Under the pieces are notes generated by a model. That model was not told the origin of the DNA. It did no database searches and saw only the letters and a program-made list of their open reading frames with translations. Below are positions 20,880 to 28,815 of a stretch of 64,000 nucleotides of DNA, piece by piece. Position 1 is the first letter of the stretch; the number at the start of each line of letters is the position of its first letter. The DNA comes from Salvelinus alpinus. Its lineage: Eukaryota > Chordata > Actinopteri > Salmoniformes > Salmonidae. The stretch covers positions 27,985,702 through 28,049,701 of the forward strand of contig NC_092090.1 in NCBI RefSeq assembly GCF_045679555.1, read 5' to 3'. The translations under genes were made by a program, and so were the position numbers.

Positions 20880-21289
20880 TCTGAACCATGCATATAGGAA
20901 AGGCATTGGCTCAGACTAGAGGCCACATCTTCTTTGAAGGTCGTTTTGGGAATGTGTTCCTCAAAAAGAAGCTGTTATGAAGAGGAAATGTCTAACAACA
21001 AAAACAGAGTTAGTACCCAAATGATCATTGAGTAGCTAAAGTAGTTTTTAAATGCATAATGTGAAGGACCTCACATAATTCTGCTAGGTCCTAGGAGATG
21101 TGTAGCACAGATTAGGGCGCCAGTCAAATTGTCAAACCCAAAAATATATGCTGTAGGGGTCTAATGCAACCACTTGAGGGAACTGTTGTGTAAATTAGAG
21201 CATGCTATCTGTTGACAAGACTGGACTGTGGGGCCCCATCTCTTACCGTTTTCCTATGACACATTTGCTTTAGATTCCCCTGACACTAA
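20880..21289. other. No gene recognised
   Basis: Non-coding sequence between the duplicated MS4A segment and the LINE. No splice-bounded coding sequence and no clear repeat ends were found. Confidence 0.45.
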
Positions 21290-22155
21290 CCTTTCATCCA
21301 TCACTTTCATCTCAGTTTTCCAAGACGGCGCAGCAGTAAGACGTGTTTTTTTTTGTCCCATGTAAATATTCAGTATTTTTCTGTTGTTTTGTATACATTT
21401 CATTATATTTCAATCTCTTTTTTCCTTTTTCGAATTAAATATGCCTTCCTGCAACCCACCTCACCCAAATGTGGTATGGATCTGCTATTTTTTAGACCTT
21501 ATAACTGGAACCTCCATCAGAATCTAGCCATCAGAAGCTAGCCAGCTAATTAGCTACTAGCTATTTAGTCATTGTTAGCGGTCTTTACCTTTAGCTCAGA
21601 CACCAGCCGCTTTAGCCCGGATAGCCAGGATAATACCTGCCGGTTTGCACAGCGCGATATGAGCACTGAGCATATTGGACTGCTTTTTTCCCACTACATC
21701 ACCGGATTCCTGCCGAAAGCTCTGGACCATTACACCAGATCTTCGCAGCTAGCTAGCTGCTACCGAGTGGCTATTGTGGCTAACGCCCTTGTCCAGAAGC
21801 ATGCACCAGTTAACCTCGAGCTAGCCTCGAGCTAGGCCCATCTCCTGGCTAGCAAAGGAAGTACACCAACTACAATACCTCTCTTGCCAATTGGCCTGGA
21901 CCCTTTGTCGACACGGAGCCCTGCCGATCCATCACGACTGGTCTGCTGGTCTGCTGACGTAATTCGGCCAATTTGCTCTCAACCGGCCTCTGCGTCGTGA
22001 ATGTTGGTGATGATCCATCTGCTAGCCCCGGCCCGCTAGCTTCCTGAACACCGTGTCTCCCGCTCGCCTAGCGTAGTAATCGACTACTTAACGACTCCCT
22101 GTATTATCTACTGCTGCTCATTGTACCCTATGATCACTCGGCTACACAGCTGATG

Positions 22156-22590
22156 TGTCACGCCCTGGCCTTAGTTATCTTTGTTTTCTTTATTATTTTA
22201 GTTAGGTCAGGGTGTGACATGGGGTATGTATGTGTTTTGTATTGTCTAGGGTTTTTTGTATGTTTATGGGGCAGTGCCTAGTCTAGGTGTATGTATGTCT
22301 ATGGTTGCCTAGATTGGTTCTCAATTAGAGACAGCTGTCTATCGTTGTCTCTGATTGGGAACCATATTTAGGCAGCCATATTCATTGGGTAGTTCGTGGG
22401 TTATTGTCTATGTCTATGTGTAGTGTTTAGTGTCAGCACTATTTTGGATTATAGCGTCACGTTCGTTCGTTTGTTGTTTTTTGTAGTTTGTAAAGTGTTC
22501 TTCATTTTCATCTTCATTAAAAATAGAAGATGTATTCAAACCACGCTGCGCTTTGGTCCTCCTCTCTTCCACCATATAACGATCGTGACA
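22156..22590 (+). repeat. 5' LTR of element 1
   Basis: 435 bp, TGTCACGCCC...GATCGTGACA. It contains an 18-bp hairpin (22316-22363), ATTAAA (22516-22521), the element's ATG (22530) and the 5' arm of the junction stem (22541-22559). Confidence 0.9.
22316..22363 (+). other. LTR hairpin, 18-bp stem and 12-nt loop
   Basis: GGTTCTCAATTAGAGACA pairs with TGTCTCTGATTGGGAACC around a 12-nt loop, with only two G-U pairs. The equivalent hairpin in element 2 has the same size. The outer G-C pair (second base) is replaced by A-T there. It also occurs in the 3' LTR (about 24397-24444). Confidence 0.8.
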
Positions 22591-24225
22591 GAATAACCCA
22601 CCAACAAAGGACCAAGCAGCGTGGTAAAAGGCAGCAGCGATCACAGGACTCATGGACTTGGGAGGAAATTCTGGATGGCGGAGGACCCTGGGCACAATCT
22701 GGAGAATATCGCCGCCCTCGTGAAGAGCTGGAGGCAGCTAAAGCCGAGAGGCGGTGGTATGAGGAGGCAGCACGGAAGCGCGGCTGGAAGCCAGAGAGGC
22801 AGCCCCAAATATTTCTTGGGGGGGGGCTCTCGGGGAGTGTGGCGAAGTCAGGTAGGAAACCTGTGCCAACTCCCCGTGCTTACCATGGAGAGCGAGAGTA
22901 CGGGCAGACACCGTGTTAAGCGGAAGAGCGCACGGTGTCTCCTGTACGTGTGCATAGCTCCTCGTATCGGCCGGGCTAGAGTGGGCATCGCGCCAGGTGC
23001 CATGAAGCCGGCTCAACGCATTTGGTCTCCAGTGCGTCTCCTCGGGCCGGTGTACATGGCACCAGCCTTACGCATGGTGTCCCCGGTTCGCCAGCACAGC
23101 CCAGTGCGGGATATTCCACCTCGCCGCACTGGCCGGGCTAAGGGGAATATTCAACCAGGTAAGGTTGGGCAGGCTCGGTGCTCAAGAGCTCCAGTACGCC
23201 TTCACGGTCCGGTCTATCCGGTGCCACCTCCTCGCCCCAGCCCAGTACCACCAGTGCCAACACCACGCACCAGGCTTCCAGTGCGTCTCCAGAGCCCTGT
23301 TCCTCCTCCACGCACTCGCCCTGTGGTGTGTGTCTCCAGCCCGGTACCACCAGTTCCAGCACCACGCACCAAGCCTCCTGTGCGTCTCCAAAGCCCTGTA
23401 CGCCCTGTTGCTGCTCCCCGCACTAGCCTTGAGGTGCGTGTCCTTAGCCCGGTACCACCAGTTCCGGCACCACGCACCAGGCCTACTGTGCGCCTCAGCA
23501 GGCCAGAGTCTGCCGTCTGCCCAGCGCCGCCTGCGCTGCCCGTCTGCCCAGCGCCGTCTGAGCCGCCCGTCTGTCCGGAGCCGTCAGAGCCGCCCGTCTG
23601 TCTGGAGCCGTCAGAGCCGCCCGTCTGTCCGGAGCCGTCAGAGCCGCCCGTCTGTCCGGAGCCGTCAGAGCCGCCCGTCTGTCCGGAGCCGTCAGAGCCG
23701 CCCGTCTGTCCGGAGCCGTCAAAGCCGCCCGTCTGTCCTGAGCCGCTAGAGCCGTCCGTCAGTCAGGAGCCGCTAGAGCCGTCCGTCAGTCAGGAGCCGC
23801 CAGAGCCGCCCGCCAGTCAGGAGCTGCCAGAGCCGCCTGCCAGTCAGGAGCTGCCAGAGCCGCCCTCCAGTCAGGAGCTGCTAGAGCTGCCCGCCAATCA
23901 GGAGCTGCCAGAGCCGCCCGCCAGTCCGGAGCCGCCCCTCCGTCCGGAGCCGCCCCTCAGTCCGGAGCCACCCCTCAGTCCGTAGCCGCCCCTCAGTCCG
24001 GAGCCGCCCCTCAGTCCGGAGCTGCCCCTCCGTCCAGTGGCGCCCTCTAGGATGGTCTTCAGTCCGGGACTCGCTGTAAGGGTCCCCACTCCAGAGGCGC
24101 CACCAAAGCAGGTATTGACTATGGTGGAGTGGGGTCCACGTCCCGCACCCGAGCCGCCGCAGTAAGAAGGCCCACCAGGACCCTCCCCTTCTGTGTCAGG
24201 TTTTGCGGCCGGAGTCCGCACCTTT
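22530..24225 (+). pseudogene. Broken proline-rich ORF of element 1
   Basis: Starts MYSNHAALWS inside the 5' LTR and crosses into the internal region. Then come a basic stretch, a WTWEEIL motif, a charged probable helix, and FLGGGLSGSVAK. A nonsense codon (TAA, 22917-22919) and an apparent ~20-bp deletion near 22965 break it. A different frame then stays open to 23985, with PVR-rich and PVPPVPAPRT repeats and nine-residue repeats (EPPVCPEPS, 27 bp each, about 23560-23750), and ends at another nonsense codon. The homologue in element 2 is intact. The function is unknown; it does not resemble a known gag or enzyme. Confidence 0.7.
22541..22624 (+). other. Junction stem spanning LTR and internal region
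   Basis: CCACGCTGCgctTTGGTCC (22541-22559, in the LTR) pairs perfectly with GGACCAAGCAGCGTGG (22609-22624, internal) as 7 + 9 bp with a 3-nt bulge. The loop is 49 nt: 31 nt of LTR end and 18 nt of internal sequence, where a primer site would be expected. Element 2 has the same geometry. Confidence 0.82.
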
Positions 24226-24235
24226 GGGGGGGTAC

Positions 24236-24625
24236 TGTCACGCCCTGGCCTTAGTTATCTTTGTTTTCTTTATTATTTTAGTTAGGTCAGGGTGTGACAT
24301 GGGGGATGTATGTGTTTGGTATTGTCTAGGGGTTTTTGTATGTTTATGGGGCAGTGTCTAGTCTAGGTGTATGTATGTCTATGGTTGCCTAGATTGGTTC
24401 TCAATTAGAGACAGCTGTCTATCGTTGTCTCTGATTGGGAACCATATTTAGGCAGCCGTATTCATTGGGTAGTTCGTGGGTTATTGTCTATGTCTATGTG
24501 TAGTGTTTAGTGTCAGCACTATTTTGGATTATAGCGTCACGTTCGTTCGTTAAAAAAATAGAAGATGTATTCAAACCACGCTGCGCTTTGGTCCTCCTCT
24601 CTTCCACCATATAACGATCGTGACA
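24236..24625 (+). repeat. 3' LTR of element 1, with 45-bp deletion
   Basis: 390 bp. It matches the 5' LTR with about half a dozen substitutions but lacks the 45 bp that hold ATTAAA. The ATG and the 5' stem arm remain. Confidence 0.9.
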
Positions 24626-24833
24626 TGATGTCTGCTGGACTCTTCATTAACACGGTACTTCATTTTGTTTTTCTGTCGGCCCCAGCCTCAAACTCAGGCC
24701 CTGTGTGTAGCTAACTGACCCTTTCTGCCTATTCATAACCATTTACCTGTTGTAGTTGTCTTAGCTGTTTACCCATTGTTGTCTCACCCGTTGTTGTCTT
24801 AGCTCTCCCAATCAACACCTGTGATTGCTTTAT

Positions 24834-26621
24834 CCTGTTGAGGATAGAGGGCGCTATTTTCACTTTGGGGAAAAATCGTGCCCAATTTAAACGGCCTCGT
24901 ACTCTATTCTTGCTCGTACAATATGCATATTATTATTACTATTGGATAGAAAACACTCTCAAGTTTCTAAAACCGTTTGAATTATATCTGAGTAAAACAG
25001 AAATCATTTTGCAGCAAACTTCCTTTCAGAAAGTGAAAAATCTGAAATCGAGGCTCTGTTCCAGGGCCTCCCTATCAATTTGCTTGAAATGTATGACTAT
25101 ACATGCACTTCATACGCCTTCCACTAGATGTCAATAGGCTGTGAGAGGTGAAATGGGGTTTCTAGGTATTTCTATGGTCAAAAGAGAGAGCTTGGAATGA
25201 CATGACCCCGAATTCCTTTGTTCAGGAAGACGCATAAAGGTCATCAGTATAGGCTTCTGAAAAGCATTCGCTATAGACGTCTAATATCTCCGGCTTTGAT
25301 TTTATTTGATAAATGTGATAATATCATCGTAAAGTATGTTTTTTCAATATAGTTTAATCAGATTATTGAATTTTTTTCGGGAGTGTTGGCGTGTTCCGTT
25401 CTCTGCGTTTGTTCACGAAGGAGAGCTTAGCGCCACTTGGCTAGTTTTGCTTGCTAAATCGAGAGGGAAAAAGGCCATTCTAAAACCAAACAACGATTGT
25501 TCTGGACAAAGGACACATTGTACAACATTCTGATGGAAGATCATCAAAAGTAGGACCCATTTATGATGTTATTTCATATATCTGTCGAACATGTTTACTA
25601 TTAGTTTGCGCCCAGATTTTGGGCGCTCTCTCGCTATAACGTAAGCTGCATGTCGTACTGAAGTTATTTTTAGAATTCTAACACGCCGATTGCATTAAGA
25701 ACTAGTGTATCTATCATTTCCTATACAACATTTATTTTTTAGTAAAGTTTATGAATAGTTATTTGGTCAGAATAGGTGAGTGTCAGAAATATATCCAGAC
25801 ATTCTGGGAAAAAGATGCTAAGTTTTCACAATGTATAACCACGGATTTCAGCTCTAAATATGCACATTTTCGAACAAACCATATATGTATTGTGTAATAT
25901 GATGTTATAGGACTGTCATCTGATGAAGTTTATGAAGGTTAGTGAAATAATTCATATCTTTTGCTGGTTTTGTCGCTATCAATACTGTTGCCATGAATCA
26001 ATGCTGTTGTGTGGTAGGCTATTGTAGTAAGCTAATATAATGCTATATTGTGTTTTCGCTGTAAAACACTTAAAAAATCGGAAATATTGGCTGGATTCAC
26101 AAGATGTTTGTCTTTCATTTGCTGTACACCATGTATTTTTCAGAAATGTTTTATGATGAGTATTTAGGTATTTCACGTTGGTCTCTATAATTACTCTGGC
26201 TGCTTCGGTGCTATTTCTGATGGTAGCTGCAATGTAAAACTGATTTATACCTCAAATATGCACATTTTTCGAACAAAACATAGATTTATTGTATAACATG
26301 TTATAAGACTGTCATCTGATGAAGTTGTTTCTTGGTTAGTTTGGTTGGTTCTTGGTTAGTTTGGTTGGTTATGTGCAAGCTACCTGTGCTGTGAAAAATG
26401 TCTGTGCTTTTTTGTATTTGGTGGTGAGCTAACATAAATATACGTGGTGTTTTCGCTGTAAAACATTTTAAAAATCGGACATGTTGACTGGATTCACAAG
26501 ATGTTTATCTTTCATTTGCTGTATTGGACTTGTTAATGTGTGAAAGTTAAATATTTCTAAAAAATATTTTTCAGTGGAATGTGGGAGGAGTGGCGCTAGA
26601 GGAACCCCTGTCCTAGACAGG
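24834..26621. mobile_element. TTAA-type non-autonomous element, copy 1
   Basis: 1788 bp without coding potential, flanked by TTAT (24830-24833, 26622-26625). The ends are similar inverted repeats: CCTGTTGAGGATAGAGGGCG and, reversed, CCTGTCTAGGACAGGGG. The inner motif gatagaaaacactc and the repeated block cgaacaaa...tgatgaagtt (near 25870 and 26270) are shared with the elements at 56980 and 58466. Target preference suggests a piggyBac- or Kolobok-like origin, which is unproved. Confidence 0.7.
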
Positions 26622-26816
26622 TTATGCCTCTCTCTAATGTCAATATGCCTTGAATACTGTTGTTTAGGGCAGCTGTCATTGTTTTATTTAACTGCGGAGT
26701 CCCTAATCCTGCTCAACATGCCTCAGATAGCCCCCTTGTCCCACCCCCACACATGCGGCGACCGCACCTAGCTTAACTGGCGCCTACAGAGATGCAAAAT
26801 CTCTCATCGTCACTCA

Positions 26817-27383
26817 ATGCCTTGGTTTACCCCCACTGTACCCGCACCCTACCATACCCTTGTCTGTATACTATGCCCTGAATCTATCCTACCACACCCA
26901 GAAATCTGCTCTGAATCCTGGCTTAGGAAGGCCACCAAAAATTCTGAAATTTCCATCCCCAATTACAACATTTTCCGTCAAGACAGAATTGCTAAAGGGA
27001 GCGGAATTGCAATCTACTGTAGAGATAGCCTGCAGAGTTCTGTCATACTATTCAGGTCTATGCCCAAACAGTTTGAGCTTCTACTTTTAAAGATCCATCT
27101 CTCCAGAAATAAGTCCCTCACTGTTGCCGCTTGTTATAGACCCCCCTCAGCTCCCAGCTGTGCCCTGGACGCCATATGTGAATTGATTGCCCCCCATCTA
27201 TCGTCAGAGTTCGTACTGCTAGGTGACCTAAATTGGGAAATGCTGAACACCCCGGCCGCCCTACAATCTAAACTAGATGCCCTCAAATCTCACACAAATT
27301 ATCAAGGAACCTACCAGGTACAACCCCAAATCCATAAACATGGGCACCCTCATAGATATCATCCTGACCAACTTGCCCTCTAA
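26817..27383 (+). pseudogene. LINE endonuclease (EEP) domain, partial
   Basis: About 188 open codons. ESWL is followed by NYNIFRQDRIAKGSGIAIY, then VAACYRPPSAP and FVLLGDLNWEM, the Y-R-P-P and G-D-x-N motifs of the apurinic-type endonuclease used by LINEs to nick target DNA. The frame ends at 27383, and later host-LINE coding sense is shifted. Part of the element at 21290-28815. Confidence 0.82.
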
Positions 27384-27499
27384 ATACACTCAGCGATCAC
27401 TTCCTCATTGCCTGAGTCCGTGATGGGTCCGCGGTCAAACGACCACCCCTCATCACTGTCAAACGCTCCCTAAAAAACTTCTGCGAGCAGGCCTTTCTA

Positions 27500-28256
27500 A
27501 TTTTTTATTTTATTTTATTTATTTCACCTTTATTTAACCAGGTAGGCAAATTGAGAACACTTTCTCATTTACAATTGCGACCTGGCCAAGATAAAGCAAA
27601 GCAGTTCGACACATACAACAACACATAGTTACACATGGAGTAAAACAAACATACAGTCAATAATACAGTGAAAAATAAGTCTATATACAATGTGAGCAAG
27701 TGAGGTGAGATAAGGGAGATGAAGGCAAACAAAATATATATATAAATAAATAAAAATATAAAAAGGCCATGGTGGCGAAGTAAATACAATATAGCAAGTA
27801 AAAAAAAAAAAAAAAAAAACACTGGAATGGTTGGTTTGCAGTGGAAGAAAGTGTAAAGTAGAGATAGAAATAATGGGGTGCAAAGGAGCAAAATAAATAA
27901 ATAAATACAGTAGGTAAAGAGGTAGTTGTTTGGGCTAAATTATAGATGGGCTATGTACAGGTGCAGTAATCTATGAGCTGCTCTGACAGCTGGTGCTTAA
28001 AGCTAGTGAGGGAGATAAGTGTTTCCAGTTTCAGAGATTTTTGCAGTTCGTTCCAGTCATTGGCAGCAGAGAACTGGAAGGAGAGGCGGCCAAAGGAAGA
28101 ATTGGTTTTGGGGGTGACCAGAGAGATATACCTGCTGGAGCGCGTGCTACAGGTAGGTGCTGCTATGGTGACCAGCGAGCTGAGATAAGGGGGGACTTTA
28201 CCTAGCAGGGTCTTGTAGATGACCTGGAGCCAGTGGGTTTGGCGACGAGTATGAAG
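27500..28256 (-). mobile_element. 5'-truncated LINE nested in the host LINE, minus strand
   Basis: On the minus strand this ends with cctacctggttaaataaagg and an A/T-rich tail (27500-27545). It lies between host-LINE coding blocks that read on in the plus direction on either side (caggcctttcta before, gacctggcctgggtatcc after). It contains an A-run at 27800-27819. The boundaries are approximate. Confidence 0.72.
27961..28256 (-). pseudogene. LINE RT C-terminal segment
   Basis: Minus-strand translation shows LHTRRQTHWLQVIYKTLLGK, PPYLSSLV, then SFGRLSFQFSAANDWNELQ and FKHQLSEQLIDY, the typical C-terminal end of fish LINE ORF2 proteins after the RT domain. It is open in one frame, but only this end survives 5' truncation. 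Confidence 0.8.
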
Positions 28257-28606
28257 CGACCTGGCCTGGGTATCCTGAAAGGATATTGACCTCATCCCGT
28301 CAGTAGAGGGTGCCTGGTTGTTCTTTAAAAGTGCTTTCCTCACCATCTTAAATAAGCATGCCCCATTCAAAAAATGTAGAACTAAGAACAAATATAGCCC
28401 TTAGTTCACTCCAGACTTGACTGCCCTTGACCAGCACAAAAACACTGTGTGGAGTACTGCACTAGCATCGAATAGTCCCCGCGATATGCAACTTTTCAGG
28501 GAAGTCAGAAACCAATACACACAGTCAGTTAGGAAAGCAAAGGCTAGCTTTTTCAAACAGAAATTTGCATCCTGCAGCACTAATTCCAAAAAGTTTTGGG
28601 ACACTA
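28257..28606 (+). pseudogene. Host LINE ORF2 segment between endonuclease and RT
   Basis: Plus-strand sense resumes with KDIDLIPSVEGAW and continues through FTPDLTALDQHK and FREVRNQYTQSVRKAKASFF to KKFWDTI, the linker region just before RT in such elements. At least one stop (TGA near 28277, another near 28405) interrupts it. It then jumps straight into the 3' tail, so the RT was deleted. Confidence 0.72.
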
Positions 28607-28815
28607 TTGGTCTATTTATTGCCTTACCTCCTTACTTCCTTTTGCACACACTGTATACAGATTTTTTTATTGTGTTATTGACTGTACGTTTGATTATCCC
28701 ATGTGTAACTCTGTGTTGTTGTTTTTGCCACACTGCTTTGCTTTATCTTGGCCAGATTGCAGTTGTAAATGAGAACTGGCCTACCTGGTTAAATAAAGGT
28801 GAAATATATATATAT

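Larger units (their letters stand above)
15088..20880 (+). repeat. Segmental duplication, distal copy
   Basis: Second copy of the MS4A-bearing segment. It is longer than the proximal copy because of later insertions: Tc1 at 16462-18061, Tc1 at 18170-19358 and a solo LTR at 20179-20658. The proximal copy supplies the corresponding empty sites. Confidence 0.92.
22156..24625 (+). mobile_element. Compact LTR element 1 with proline-rich ORF
   Basis: A 2470-bp element with TG...CA LTRs, TGATG target duplications (22151-22155, 24626-24630) and a G-run (24226-24232) just before the 3' LTR. The internal region (1645 bp) has no recognisable gag, protease, RT or integrase and only a proline-rich frame. 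It is related to the minus-strand element at 37077-39633 through the LTR hairpin, the LTR/internal junction, the protein N-terminus and the 3' end. It is probably mobilised in trans. The G-run plus TAC before the LTR is matched by G-run plus TTC in element 2. No tRNA-type TGG primer site follows the 5' LTR. Confidence 0.85.
21290..28815 (+). mobile_element. Broken LINE carrying three later insertions
   Basis: Read with insertions removed, this is one plus-strand non-LTR retrotransposon. A GC-rich 5' region (ccaagacggcgcagcag, about 21317) leads to an ORF1-like stretch, the endonuclease domain at about 26880-27383, an ORF2 segment at 28257-28606 and a 3' tail ending ggttaaataaaggtgaaat at about 28810. 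The reverse transcriptase core is missing: coding sense stops near 28606 and the tail follows directly. Interruptions are the LTR element 22156-24625 (5-bp duplication TGATG), a TTAA-type element 24834-26621 (TTAT both sides) and a minus-strand LINE at about 27500-28256. Confidence 0.82.

Noticed and set aside
23165-23749. 194-codon plus-strand frame over element 1 and antisense Ala/Arg repeat frames
   Set aside because: Shadows of the 27-bp GC-rich repeats in other frames and on the other strand.
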